Assembly: GCA_001692895.1 (NCBI GenBank)
Contig: KV748192.1
Span: forward strand, 310,001 to 374,000
Source of the DNA: Cenococcum geophilum 1.58
Taxonomy: Eukaryota > Ascomycota > Dothideomycetes > Gloniales > Gloniaceae
Length of the DNA: 64,000 bases
Direction of reading: 5' to 3'
The notes under the pieces are model-generated. The model was given only the letters and a program-made list of their open reading frames with translations, made no database searches and was not told the DNA's origin. Below, piece by piece: positions 1-10,880 of this stretch. A program made the translations under genes and the position numbers. Position 1 is the first letter of the stretch. Every line of letters starts with the position of its first letter.

Positions 1-487
1 TATTATACTAGTCAGGCTACACGGGATCTTCATCATTAGAAGAATGCTTACGGCCCATTGTGGTAGTTAAATTGAGGTAGAAAGCTATCTAGATACTATG
101 GTTGAGCCGATTTTGGTGTTCGCGCACGGGCCACATTCCTAAACGACCTCAACAGCGATAGAAGATTGATGGCCTTGTTGAGACTTTGGTGCTTCCCCAT
201 GCGCAGCGGCAGCAAATTTCGAGGGCGCCTTGAGTTATCAGGCCTCGCGGTTATCGGAGGTTGATGGTGTGCTTCGAACGACTCATTCAACCTGTTAAGA
301 GGAACCTCAGGAAGGCGACTTGGTGGAGGCATAGGTAGACCTCAACGAGGTTCCAAGGGAGGGTCAACCAAGCTTCCGGGAGGCTAAGATCTAGAGGTGT
401 CTTAGACGACCAGGGATGCATATAACTATTACGCTTGGACGAAGTTAAAATTTAACACTATTTATAACCATAAAAAGTTACTATTTA

Positions 488-627
488 TCCCTTGACACGG
501 CAATTTTGGTCCTTAGGTTATCAATAAGAATCAACCAATTGGAAAAGCTGGGTTAAATATAAATATCCAATTGAATCCAGTCGCGAATATAAACTACCTT
601 GGCAAAGGACCCTACCGTGTCAAGGGA
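488..627. mobile_element. MITE with TCCCTTGACACGG terminal inverted repeats (complete copy)
   Basis: A 140-bp element begins TCCCTTGACACGG and ends CCGTGTCAAGGGA. It is flanked on each side by TA (486-487 and 628-629), the duplication expected of Tc1/mariner-type integration. It has no coding capacity. A second complete copy lies at 22500-22634 in the opposite orientation and a truncated one near 996-1113. Related families with different inner termini sit at 3500-3661 and 26214-26345. The Tc1/mariner assignment rests only on the TA duplication and terminal repeats. Confidence 0.85.
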
Positions 628-995
628 TAATATATTGCCCTTACCAATAGTATTAGTTTAAAAAAAAACTTATATACCTGCCTGTAGCCTTGTTGGCTTG
701 TAACAGGTTGGGACGGCTTGGCAGCCTTCCCTGCGACATTCACCACAACGGCAAGGCAGGTTTAAGCAAGGCGCAGGCAAACCTAAATTTGGGTGTGGGA
801 TTGATGTATACATGAGAATACGAGGCATCTGCAACGCCAAAAAAGCCTGTTTTCCATAAAAAGCCCCTGGTAATCAGCTTGCTGAATGGCGTAGCACTGC
901 ACGGTTGGGACGTCGTCTGCTCTAAGATACCATAAGAAATCAGGCACACAGTCTATGAGATTTTACCTTTCCCCGGAATCTATGAATTGGGGAAA

Positions 996-1113
996 GTCCT
1001 TAGGGTATCGATAAGAATCAACCAATCGGAAAAGCTGGGTTAATATAAATATCCAATTGAATCCAGTCGCTAATATGAGCGACCTTGGCAAAGGACACTG
1101 CCGTGTCAAGGGA
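996..1113. mobile_element. 5'-truncated copy of the same MITE
   Basis: The segment matches the interior and right half of the 488-627 element closely, including the right terminus GCCGTGTCAAGGGA followed by TA. The left terminal repeat is missing; similarity starts near GTCCTTAGGG. It is in the same orientation as the 488-627 copy. Confidence 0.75.
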
Positions 1114-1927
1114 TAGAAATTGCGCCCTGCGCGCACCCGGACCGTGCTGGATACTTTTGGCGGAATATTTCAGTTCCTTGAAAAAGGACACTCATGACTC
1201 GATAGAGGGACATAGCACGGAGGGATAAGCATGATCCTGCATGCAGAGGAGCAAGGTTTGTTAGTAGCGTTGGTGGTAAAGCCGGGTAGAGAGGGATAGC
1301 GAGAAGGTAGTCCAGGCACCGACCAATAGACGCATTTCCCGTTTAGCCTGTGCCTGGAGGCCTCATCTGGGCTCTCTGACAGTTATTAGAGTTCTAGCGA
1401 TGGATGCAGCTTGGGACGTTAGTGTAAAGGTCCCACTCAGACGTAGGGGAAAAACATTGTTCCGTAGTTAGTGGCTTCGTCCTTGATTATCTCGCTACGT
1501 TTGATCCCCAGCTAACGGGCATGGAATCATCTCGTCTGGTGCAGCCATAGCTTGCTCCGGGTAAAAGAGACTTAGAATTAGCTACTTTAGTCTTCACTCC
1601 GACAGTGGCGTCGTGGAGCTGCGTAAGCGGAGCGGGGCAATTATGATGCAGTTTCCTTAATTTCCTCAATTCGTGTAGGCGAGCTTCGATGGCGGTAATA
1701 CATATACAGAGGGCGTGCTGGTTTTACCTCAGGCCACCGAAGTCTTCTTCTCTTGTTTTCACTGCTGGCACTGTTCTTTTCAACGCTTATTTTCAGTACA
1801 TATTTTGAGTTTTCGACTCAATCCCATTCGTTTGAACATCGACCCTTTCGTCCTCTACGCTCATTGAAGACTATAGCCACGGCCTTCCCTCTGTGTTGAA
1901 CACTGGATCTCTGCCGGACTAGAAATC

Positions 1928-3085
1928 ATGAAGCTTCTAGTATCCATTCCTCTTCCAATACTCGCTCTATGCGCGAGCTTTAGCCTTGTCTTTGCTCAGT
2001 CAGATTTTTGCTCCCCAAACATCGTCTATGTCACGGTCACTCCCACAACAACAATCACCGCGGCCCAGCAGACATGCGGCTTGACCACATACACGACAAC
2101 AACTCGGACAACGACAACTACGGTTACAGTTCAGCCTTCCCAGGCAGTTGAGATTTCGTCTGCTGCTGGTACCTCTGTAGCGCCATTGAGCAGCGTGGTA
2201 TACACCTCACTCATTTCAAATTCATCTACCCAAGGCACCTTCTCCTTCGTTCTCCCTTCCTCGACCAGCGAAGCCATCGCGCAATCTAGCTCCGTATCGG
2301 TTGCCGAGAAAAACGCCGCCAAGCCATCACCGACGACTCTATCGACGACAGTACTCCACTCAGCAACGTCGAGGTCTACCGCTGGAACCGTCGTGCCAAC
2401 CTCCTCCAGCACTGCACTCAGCGGCTCCAACTCCGGCCAAGCAACCTACTACGGTGGCAACATCAGCGGAGGCACGTGTTCCTTCAGCACCTACTCACTT
2501 CCCTCAGGCATCTTCGGTACCGCGCTTTCCGACTCCAACTGGGATAACGCCGGCAACTGCGGCGCTTGCATCCAAGTCACCGGGCCTAGCGGGAACTCGA
2601 TCAAGGCGATGGTGAGTTTCATCCCTTCCTTCTAACCGTACCCGAAGAAATCCAAACACTAACACCAACAGGTTGTCGACGAATGCCCCGGCTGCGGCAC
2701 CAACCACCTCGACCTCTTCCCGGACGCGTTCTCCGCTCTCGCAAACCCGACCCTCGGCATCATCAACGTGTCGTGGGACATCGTCCCGTGCGGCATCACC
2801 TCGCCGCTCCGCCTCCGCAACAAAGAGGGGACGTCGCGGTACTGGTTCGCCATGCAAGTCATCAACGCGAACATCCCGGTTGCCAAGCTCGAGGTCTCTA
2901 CGGATGGCGGTGCCACCTGGCAGGCGACGACGCGCCAGAATTACAACTTCTTTGTGGGTGCTAGCGGGTTTGGGACCGACACGGTTAATGTGAAGGTTAC
3001 GAGCTCAACTGGAAAGGTCATCACCGTGAATAGTGTTGGGGTCGCTTCCGGGACGGAGGTTACTGCTAGTGGAAACTTTGCGTGA
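1928..3085 (+). CDS. Secreted expansin-like protein (double-psi beta-barrel plus CBM63-like domain)
   Basis: Two exons, 1928-2611 and 2672-3085, separated by a 60-bp GTGAGT...CAG intron, give 365 residues. Residues 1-23 form a signal peptide (hydrophobic core, FAQ/S cleavage region). Residues 24-170 are a Ser/Thr-rich linker, probably O-glycosylated. From about residue 171 comes an RlpA/expansin barrel: GQATYYGGN, a Cys-rich GNCGACI segment, then DECPGCG and HLDLFPDAF, which hold the conserved expansin Asp. The last 95 residues (ITSPLRLRNKEGTSRYW onward) resemble the C-terminal CBM63-like domain of expansins. The two-domain order is that of microbial EXLX1-type expansins, which loosen cellulose without hydrolysis. 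A wall-loosening role is inferred from the family. The intron falls inside the barrel, and splicing joins KAM to VVDECPGC. Confidence 0.88.
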
Positions 3086-3499
3086 GGGGGGAGCCTTGGG
3101 AAAGCAATAGGAGTCGCGGCAAGAACGGTTTGGTGGGGGGTTTTCTGATGGCGTCGGGTTGGTCATGAAAGAGTTAGGTTTAGTAGGAGTGTGCCTGGAG
3201 CAGTGAAGTTACGTTCTTGATGATTATTGTTGTATACTCGCCCTCCAAGCAGAGGGTTAGTTAGTTGCTGAGACCATGGGGTATCATTCTTGTCTATATT
3301 TATTATTCAGGACGTACCGACTCTCTTTGAGAGAGTAATTGGATATTCTGAGGCCAACGTAGACGAGTTTGGTATGCTCTTGCATTCTTTGCCTCAGTAA
3401 ACCTTGAATCCACCAATGCTGTCAACCAAAAACTAGGTGTTCAAGTGACCTTTCACAAGTTCACCGTCGCGTGCTCGGTCGGGCTTTGCGAAGTGTTTA

Positions 3500-3661
3500 T
3501 CCCTTAACCTGTCAAGGCCCTTAGCGTAAGTGGTCCGCGCGGAACATTGTTCTCAACGAAGTCAAATGCTTCGTATTTCTAAGAACGGCTGCTTAATTCG
3601 ACCGGTTTGATTGGTGGGCTCTTATAGATACCGTAAGGACCAATGTTGACGGGTTAAGGGA
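3500..3661. mobile_element. MITE, second family (TCCCTTAACCTGTCAA termini)
   Basis: A 162-bp element begins TCCCTTAACCTGTCAA and ends TTGACGGGTTAAGGGA, with TA on both sides (3498-3499 and 3662-3663). Its interior differs from the 488-627 family but shares the outer TCCCTT and the GATACCGTAAGG segment. A 5'-truncated relative is at 28957-29053 inside the AT-rich block. Confidence 0.8.
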
Positions 3662-3780
3662 TAACTATCTATTAGGGCAGTAACTGAGCTGGCATGGAAT
3701 ATATGAATGATGCTCTATGAGGGAAGATTCTAAGGGGCTCGATGGCCCGAGAAGATATCTATAAGGTGGCTCGCGCACTA

Positions 3781-3800
3781 TCACGTGACATATCACGTGC
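3781..3800. promoter_or_regulatory. Two TCACGTG E-box palindromes 12 bp apart
   Basis: TCACGTGA at 3781-3788 and TCACGTGC at 3793-3800 are spaced 12 bp start to start. CACGTG is the known core site of fungal bHLH factors such as Cbf1 and Pho4. The sites lie about 700 bp upstream of the kinase start codon and 700 bp downstream of the expansin-like gene. Which gene they would serve, if any, is unknown. Confidence 0.3.
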
Positions 3801-4506
3801 ACATCGCCGAGCTCACAGACTGCTGGAGTACCCCCCTACCAGCACTATCGTTAGCTGCTGTTTTCATGTGCGTACAATCCATAGTTACAAATGCACGACC
3901 AGCCTCTCCCGTCTCTTGGGTTTGTCAACATCATCGCTTCTTGTATCGCGTTCTACCCTCGCTTACTCACAGCAATACTGCAACGTTGGACCCTCACGGT
4001 CTCAACCATCAAACCACCACCGCCAAGAATCTACACTGTCCATACCTCCATCAAGCCTCTTTATACTCATGTAAAGAATAACTGATACTGTATTTTAGTC
4101 GTTTCGCTGATATTGTCCGGTTACACTCGGAGTGGGTCCAACACTAAATTGAGTCACCGCTGCAGTTCCCATGCAGCCTTTGTGACTCGTTCGAAATATA
4201 AAGCTCTCGTGTTTTCGTATACTCCAATCCGCATGTACAACTGGTCCACTAGGCATGTCGAAAAATGCCGCTTGGCAAGAATGACTCCTCACAATCACAG
4301 CCAAACCCTGCGAGGGAGAACTCCGAGCCGTGCATCTAGAAGAAGCGAAAGACATAAATCTTCTCCATTAACTTTTGAAAAAGACAAGTGATACTTCCCT
4401 TCCAAACTCACCACCCAATTCCTCTCAAACACTCTTAGCCTCTCACTCCTAATCTCTCAAAATATTCGAATTGCATTTCCGTCCCCATTCCGCCCAATCC
4501 GCCACC

Positions 4507-5613
4507 ATGCCACCCCTCACCATCACCACCACCCCCGAACTAGCCGCCTACCTCGCCTCCAAAAATATCCCCTACACAACCCTAACCCTCCTAACCGGTG
4601 GCACCGCCAACTTCGTCTGGCGCGCCACCCTCCCAACCACGCCCCCCTCAACCATAATCATCAAGCACGCCGAGCCCTTCATCGCCTCGAACCCAAGCAT
4701 GGCGTTCTCACCCGCGCGCATGGCCTTCGAAGCCCGCACCCTGACAGCCCTCCCGCCCCTCCTAGAGGACCTCGCAACGCCGGACCTGGACCTGGGCCTG
4801 GACCTAGACCCCGCCGCAACACTCGACCCCGCCACGCCGACCCCGCCAACCCTCCCCGTCCGCCCCGTCCCCCTCCTCGCCCACGACGCCGCAAACCACA
4901 TCCTCCACCTCGCCGACGGCGGCCCCCGCACCCTCAAAGCCGCCTACGCCGACCCCGCCGTCTCCCCCCCGGCCGCGGGAGCAGCGCTAGGCCGCTGGCT
5001 CGCGTGTCTGCACGCCCGCACGATAGCCCTGGACGTCGGCGACAACGCGGTGGCGAAGGCGATGTACCGGCACTCCTACCGCAACCTAGCGGGCGCGCTG
5101 GAGGCGTTCGGGCAGGCGCGCTCGGTCGGGGAGAGGGCCGATGCGGAGTTTGGGGCGTTGTTGGCCGGGGATGACGGGGTGGTTTGCCATGGGGATTTTT
5201 GGCCGGGGAACGTGCTGGTTGGGGAGGAAGGGCAGCGCGGGCCCGTGCTCACGGTCGTGGACTGGGAGATGGTGCGGCGCGGGTGTGGGGCGACGGATGT
5301 CGGGCAGTTTGCCGCTGAGGCGTGGCTGCTCGATCGGTTTCGGGGGGGTAGGGGGTTGCTGCGGGCGTTTTTGGCGGGGTATGCGGCGGTGACGGGACCG
5401 CTGGAGAGGACGTTTGTGAGGCGGGTTGCGGTGCATTGGGGCGTGCATGTTGCGTATTGGCCCACGGTGGTGGAGTGGGGGACGAGGGCGGAGACGGCGG
5501 GGCTGGTGAAAGTGGGATTGAAAGTGATTGAACTGGCGATGGATGAGGATTGGGAGGGGTTGGCGGAGAGTGAGCTGTTTCGGGGGTGTGGAGATGTTTG
5601 GAAGGGGGTGTGA
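4507..5613 (+). CDS. APH/choline-kinase-fold small-molecule kinase
   Basis: A single exon encodes 368 residues. The start at 4507 is chosen because GCCACCATG is an excellent initiation context; an in-frame ATG at 4471 is a weaker alternative. The family is the phosphotransferase superfamily that includes aminoglycoside phosphotransferases, choline kinases and methylthioribose kinases. The nucleotide-loop region is LTGGTANFVWR near residues 33-43. The catalytic loop HGDFWPGNVL starts at His228 with Asp230 and Asn235. The metal-binding Asp is in VVDWE at Asp252. The substrate cannot be deduced; filamentous fungi have many uncharacterised paralogues. The coding strand switches from C-rich (first half) to G-rich (second half) around 5000-5100. 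Confidence 0.8.
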   Translation: MPPLTITTTPELAAYLASKNIPYTTLTLLTGGTANFVWRATLPTTPPSTIIIKHAEPFIASNPSMAFSPARMAFEARTLTALPPLLEDLATPDLDLGLDLDPAATLDPATPTPPTLPVRPVPLLAHDAANHILHLADGGPRTLKAAYADPAVSPPAAGAALGRWLACLHARTIALDVGDNAVAKAMYRHSYRNLAGALEAFGQARSVGERADAEFGALLAGDDGVVCHGDFWPGNVLVGEEGQRGPVLTVVDWEMVRRGCGATDVGQFAAEAWLLDRFRGGRGLLRAFLAGYAAVTGPLERTFVRRVAVHWGVHVAYWPTVVEWGTRAETAGLVKVGLKVIELAMDEDWEGLAESELFRGCGDVWKGV

Positions 5614-7303
5614 GGGTGTGGTAAGAAAATAAGAGAATAGTTGGGCAAATCATTGCGTTTCTCTCTACAAAATAGTCTAATAAAGCTAGACAAACGCGGA
5701 GGAAGTGTCTCTCAAGGGAGACTTAAGATCCATGAAAAGGGAGATAAAAATTAGATAGTTTGGTTGTAGTTGCTGCAGCAGTGTTCGAAGCTGCTGTCGA
5801 TAAGCTTGTGTCGGAGCTTGAGGTCCCAGATGGACATGTCCAGGAGAATTAGCAGTGAGAATTAGCTGGCTCCCACCAACAAGGTTGGCCTGAATGGCTC
5901 CAAGCGCGTTAAGGGTCTCACTGGGGCCGCATTGACCATTCCAGCTATTCTAATACCAATTGAAACTGCATTCTGTACCGCTTGTGCAGCGCCTTGCGCG
6001 GAGAGCTGTAGCAGGCTCATTATTTTAGTTGCCGTAAGGGCGCAGGGATTGCAGTCCACCTAGGGTAACGTTCGGGTGTGTCTTGGAATGCACGCTCATT
6101 GATCTGACAAGCGTTGCTGGGCTCGCAGGATTCATAAATAATAGGCCCTGGCTGACTGTAGATGTGTTCAGTTGGAATTCTGGACCGAAAATTGTCGCTG
6201 ATGCATTCAAGAGACCTTCGGTGCGAATCTGCCACATACCCAATCCACTATCTAGTAGTTAGCGCCTGAGACCTGTGTTCTACTCATCACCGGTCAGGAA
6301 TCGATAATCGAGGGGTTCATCCAGACAATTCCCCACTCTCCCCAAGAATATGGGGATCCAAAAGTTCCATCGGTACTGACCTAGTCATCCGAGCTAAGAT
6401 AGTAAGAAGTGATGGTATTGTGTGATAGCTGCTTCGGCTCAGCAATGATAGAGCATAGATGAAGTTTAGTATAGGGCCGACCCTTGCTTCGTCGACTTTT
6501 AAGCACTCACTTGGGTCGCTGATGTTCAAGTTAAATGCGTTTACACGGAGTAAATATATAGCCGCAACAATAACTCTGGCGGCGGTATAGTAGACACATG
6601 TTAAGAGGACTAGCCAAGGGTGGAATGACGCATGGAAGTGGAATGAGGAAAGACGAAGATGAAGAAATAAACGAGAAATAGTAGGTGCTTGGCAGATCTG
6701 CAGACAGAACTATTCGCTTGCACTTGTTAGAGCGGTTCGTAAGTATGGTGCGTGTGGTGCCATGGAGTGAGGCCGTCAAATTAAACAGCTCCGGTTCACA
6801 AACCGTGGTGGCTATGAAAGCAATATTTCAAACCCAGCATGTTCAACGATTAGACGACAGTAACTGTTGTCTTGATACAAACATTTCCGCACCACTCATG
6901 CGCAGTCCAACATGTGTTGCATCTTGAGTGCAAGAAACCTTGACCTCGGATGACTAAACTAGAATTAGCCGCTATCATAGAAAAAGGCGGAGCTATAATA
7001 CTCACAACTAGATATTCATTTAAACAATCATATTTCGGCTATAGACATCAACCCAGACCGTATCAACAGATCTCACAAAACCTAGCCACCACAACCCCAA
7101 AGCTTCAAGCACCGACGCCCGGAAAGCCAGGGCTCACAAGAGGCATCTCGATATTAGCAATAAATCCAACCCGAACCAATCTGCTCCCAACATTAAAAGT
7201 CCCAGCCAAACTCATGCATCCTCTCATCATGAGCCATAATTACATACGCAGTCCAAGCAACTACATCTACGTCGTATCCACCCAGACTGTGTCCCCCATC
7301 CGC
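5614..7303. other. Intergenic stretch, possible unrecognised coding relic on the minus strand
   Basis: No conserved gene is recognised. Between about 5862 and 6243 the minus strand has successive open frames that look protein-like in composition (for example FGPEFQLNTSTVSQGLLF and SLLQLSAQGAAQAVQNA) but shift frame, so this could be a decayed or multi-intron gene. I cannot name a family. The rest, including 6300-7300, shows nothing further. Confidence 0.3.
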
Positions 7304-8577
7304 TCAAAGCCACACCATCAGCACCCCCGGCGCAACCACCAACGCTCCTACCAACGCCGCCCACCGCACCCTCGTCTCCGCACCGACCGAACTCCCCGTC
7401 GTGCTCGCCGCAGCCGCAGTCGCCGTATTACTTGTAGTAGTCCCCGCGCTCGCAGTTCGCGTGACAACGGCGACGCTGGTGCTGCTGCTCTCCTCGGAGC
7501 TGAACGCGCCGGGATTGAACGTGAAGCCGGTGTTGGACGGGAAGCCGGTGGTGGCGGCGGCGGAGGGCGAGGCGGTGAGGTAGTAGGCGAGCGAGGTGTG
7601 GGCGGAGGCGGGGACGGGGAAAGACAGCGTCTCGGACAGCGCGGCGAACTCGGAGGAGGCTTGCTCCTCGTCTGTTGCGGTGGTCGTGAAGGTGGTCGTG
7701 GTGTAGATTTTCGTGTAGGTCACTTCGGAGGTGGCGTCGAAGGTTATCCACCAGAATGAAAGGTACCACCTGTGCACGCTGTTAGAAGGCATCCAGACGG
7801 GGTAAGGAGGGAGGTTGAGAGAGGGGGGAACATACCAGGTTACTGTCCAGTACCAGATGTCTGCTCCGAGGACGGTGGTAGCAGCGACGTGAACTGAGCT
7901 TGGTGGTGCGGTGATTGAGGGTGCGGCAGTTTGCTGGACGGAGGCGTATGAAGTGGTTCCGCTGACAACAGCAGCGGTGCACTCAACGTCGGTACAGCAG
8001 ACGATACGACCGCTCGAGACGATCCGGACGCAAATATTGCCGGGTTCGCAGTAGCGGTCGTTAGAGCAGCAGTCTCCACCCTTTGGAGAGCACTTTGAGC
8101 CACAGCAATCCCAGCCCGGATCGCAAGATGCATCTGGGCAGCACGTTCGTTCCGGGTCGATGCAATAGCCGTAACTGCAGCAAAGGGTAGAGGTTGGGCA
8201 GCAGCGGCCGAATGCTGGTGGGATGTCAACATATAAATTTCCAACAAAACAAAGGTGAGGCTAGGAATCGCATGGTACAAAATAATATACATACCCTCAC
8301 AGTACCAGTATCCAGCGTTACAGCTCTGCCTTCCAACCAACTCAAGAGAGCGATCCTTTATCATGGGCGAAGTCTCATTATCCGTCTTTTCTCCGAACAA
8401 GGCACCTGGAGCAAAACCTGCCACATATTCATCGACGGCCTTTGCCTCACCATATTCCTTACCTACGATGCCATAGGCATCGAAAGCGGCGCGTTCACCA
8501 AGGCCGGCATCTGCAGCAGAAAACGCGGCGGAGCCAAAAACGGCCCCCAAAACGGCCAAGGCGCGTGTGGAGAGCAT
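7304..8577 (-). CDS. Secreted Cys-rich, Ser/Thr-rich GPI-anchor-type surface protein
   Basis: Three exons on the minus strand, 8577-8295, 8214-7836 and 7778-7304, with two GTATGT...CAG introns, give 378 residues in one continuous frame. The N-terminus MLSTRALAVLGAVFGSAAF is a signal peptide. Residues about 88-170 hold some 20 cysteines, many as CC doublets (RCCP, LCCS, TCCP, DCCG, DCCS, VCCT), suggesting a disulfide-knotted module reminiscent of granulin-like or chitin-binding repeats. A Thr/Ser/Ala-rich stalk follows. The C-terminus (TTGSSVGAETRVRWAALVG then a hydrophobic tail ending VLMVWL) fits a GPI-attachment signal. A cell-wall or plasma-membrane location is inferred; the function is unknown. 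Confidence 0.75.
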
Positions 8578-10469
8578 GGCAACGGCTATGGAATTGAATT
8601 GAGCGCGTTCTTGTCGACTCTCGATCCGCACAGGCAGAGATACCAGAAAGCGAAGACAGCATGGCGGATGGCGTTGTGACTTATTTAAGCTTGTTCTTTT
8701 AATACGGACGGGGGTATCGAGGTGGACTGTCTGGCCCCATGGCTGTGGTGCCAAGATGAGGCTAGGTTGCCTTTAGTCTAGTGGAAATTGGAAGAACCGG
8801 GGTGTGGCAGCAAGAGGCACGCCAGTCAACAATGGCCTTCCCGCAGTGCTTTTCAGCTGGCCTTGGCGACATAATACCCCTGCCAGATCTTCAACCCATC
8901 AACTCCGCGACCGAACTAACGCTTTCCCACGTGACGTTTGATGCTTTAAACAGACTTGCGGGATCATCCAGCTAACGAGAAAAAGACCGTGGTCTTCTAG
9001 ACCGGACGAGATCGGCATCGGCAACACGAAGACAAGCTTGACTCTTATCTCATAAATCAGACCCCCGGTGGATCGTTGGTACGTGCACTACGCGCACGGT
9101 GCGGGCATACTGCTCCTTATCAACCAACGAATTTTCCACCGAGGGTCTGAGAGCTTATGGGCGCAGCTTTGGTGGTAACTCATAATTTTAAAAATTAAAA
9201 TTTCCTCTTTTTTATCTTGTTTTATACACCACAACTTAAATATATAAGTTATAATATCTTTTGTTAATGTAATAGATTCTTTAAGTAATTTTATATATCG
9301 ATATATATATTATAGTCCTATATTTATAATATTAAGTGGGGAGATACATTGTTGAAAAAGGTGAATATTTCTCTAAAATTTCTCCAACTTGAGAATTTTT
9401 TGGACGAGTTTGGGTAAATTTTGATCGAATGCGACCGACTGCCCATATCTAATATTTTATATAATATAGCTACGACGTTGTTTTTCGATGCAATAGATAG
9501 AGAAGCTAAAGAGCTCCTACCTTGTAGTATTTTTATAATAACTAGACGTTGTGAAAGGGTCGAGATACGGCAGTGAAAAAGGTGATTTTTGGTGTATTTT
9601 GACGCTCCGTTACCACCAAAACGACGCCCATAAGCTCTCAGACCCTCGGTGGAAAATTCGTTGGTTGATAAGGAGCAGTATGCCCGCACCGTGCGCGTAG
9701 TGCACGTACCAACGATCCACCGGGGGTCTGATTTATGAGATAACTTGACTCCAACAATTTTACTCGATTTCGTGAACACCAGCAACAATACTCCGTACCA
9801 AGCTTCCATTATTGAATTAACTACCACAATGGTTTGAAATCATGAAATCAATGACGAAGGCTTTGTTTAACCTATCCAATATCCTATGCCACCGCGCGGG
9901 GTTGCAAGAAAATTACCCTAAGCCCTCGCCACAACCTAATTTCAAGTATGGCAGGACGACTGACCGCCAACGAATGCAGTTAATTGATTGGCCGCGCTTG
10001 GGCCACAAGTTATTCGACGCGGATAAGGAATACGAGAATAATTATAGTTGAAAATAGCTTCTGCCAGGCAAAATAAATTACCTCACTGCAGATGAGATGG
10101 TTGGGCGGGCTTGGCTTGCCCGGGAACATTGTTGCCTTGCCGGGGACAGGGACCGACCAGGACGCGGGATCTGAAGACGATCCGATGGGCACCACCGACG
10201 GGAGAGCACGGCATGGTGTTGTGATAGAGTTGTGTTAGAGTTATGCTTGGTGGTTGAGTTTCCTTAGAAAACTCTTTACGAAGCCTTAAAATTACTAGAA
10301 TTTTATGTATAATATATCTGGACCCAAAGAACGTGGAGAATTAAGGTGGTAGAAATTGTCGACGGCACTAATCCCTGCTTTGCACCCTGCACCTAAATTT
10401 CACTTGCATCTCATTTCCATCACAAATTCCTACCGAAGTACTAAGTATCTTGTCCGCAATTTTCTTATC
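8578..10469. other. Intergenic stretch containing a 699-bp TIR element
   Basis: No conserved gene is seen. The central part is the long-TIR element at 9045-9743. A CACGTGACG site lies near 8930, about 350 bp upstream of the surface-protein start on the minus strand. Sequence from 9760 to 10350 contains only short open frames without recognisable similarity. The promoter of TIM8 lies in the last 100 bases. Confidence 0.45.
9045..9743. mobile_element. Non-autonomous DNA element with about 135-bp inverted repeats and 8-bp target duplication
   Basis: The arms 9045-9179 and 9609-9743 are reverse complements, identical over roughly the outer 125 bases (starting TTATCTCATAAATCAGACCC). They flank about 430 bp of AT-rich DNA. 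The direct repeat CTTGACTC lies immediately outside both ends (9037-9044 and 9744-9751). An 8-bp duplication is typical of hAT elements, while long arms are more typical of Mutator-like elements, so the superfamily is open. The interior encodes no recognisable transposase. The near-identity of the arms argues for recent insertion or ongoing gene conversion. Confidence 0.85.
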
Positions 10470-10880
10470 ATGGACTCTCCCCTTGCCGGCACTGCAGCTG
10501 CAAATCTCGACCTCTCCAAGCTCACAGACCGTGACAAGCAGGAGTTGCAGCAATTCGTAGTCAACGAGAGCCAGAAGGCGAGGATACAGCAGTGTACGTC
10601 AATTCACATCATCTTTCCTTTCGCTTCTTCTTCACTTACACCCTGTATGCCAAATGTGTCGATTGATCACCATGTGCGCACCCTTCCGGCCAGAGCTGAC
10701 AGATAGTTTCCAGCGATCCACTCATTGACCGACATCTGCTTCCGCAAGTGCATTACAAGCAAAATCTCTTCTGGTAAACTCGACCGCTACGAAGAGCCCT
10801 GCATGCAAAACTGCGTCGACCGCTTCATGGATGCAAACTACGTTGTCTTGAAGGAGTTGGAAAAGATGCGTTCATCATAA
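10470..10880 (+). CDS. TIM8: Mitochondrial intermembrane-space chaperone Tim8
   Basis: Exons 10470-10593 and 10714-10880 encode 96 residues, the usual size for small Tim proteins. The twin CX3C signature is CFRKC (Cys50, Cys54) and CMQNC (Cys71, Cys75), separated by 16 residues. These Cys pairs are oxidised by Mia40/Erv1 after import. The N-terminal LDLSKLTDRDKQELQQFVVNE and KLDRYEEPC segments identify Tim8 rather than Tim9, 10 or 13. Tim8 works with Tim13 as a soluble chaperone carrying precursors such as Tim23 across the intermembrane space. The intron donor is GTACGT, and the junction makes a Ser codon (QQ-S-IHSLTD). The start ATG has no in-frame competitor close by. Confidence 0.95.

Larger units (their letters stand above)
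1..1927. other. Intergenic stretch with two MITE copies, no gene seen
   Basis: No reading frame here looks like a conserved protein; open frames are short and low in complexity. The stretch contains one complete MITE (488-627) and a 5'-truncated relative (about 996-1113). The remainder shows no RNA gene or tandem repeat that I can recognise. The last 150 bases are pyrimidine-rich and probably include the promoter and leader of the expansin-like gene starting at 1928. Confidence 0.5.
3086..4506. other. Intergenic stretch, one MITE, paired E-boxes
   Basis: No gene is supported here; small open frames around 3742-4391 show no recognisable similarity. The stretch contains a complete 162-bp MITE at 3500-3661 and two CACGTG palindromes at 3781-3800. 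The last 120 bases before the kinase gene are C- and T-rich, consistent with a fungal promoter and leader. Confidence 0.5.

Noticed and set aside
5076..5693. Long open frames on the minus strand over the kinase gene
   Set aside because: They mirror the high-GC kinase exon, have Pro/Ser/Arg-rich low-complexity products and no recognisable domain; the plus strand carries the catalytic motifs.
6950..7759. A 269-codon plus-strand frame rich in Arg and Gly
   Set aside because: It is antisense to exon 3 of the GPI-type protein gene; the minus strand splices cleanly into one frame with signal peptide, Cys module and GPI tail.
8194..8679. A 161-codon plus-strand frame
   Set aside because: It is antisense to exons 1-2 and the first intron of the GPI-type protein gene and has no recognisable features.
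9324..9827. A 167-codon minus-strand frame across the long-TIR element
   Set aside because: It runs through the right inverted repeat and AT-rich interior and shows no transposase motif; it looks like chance.
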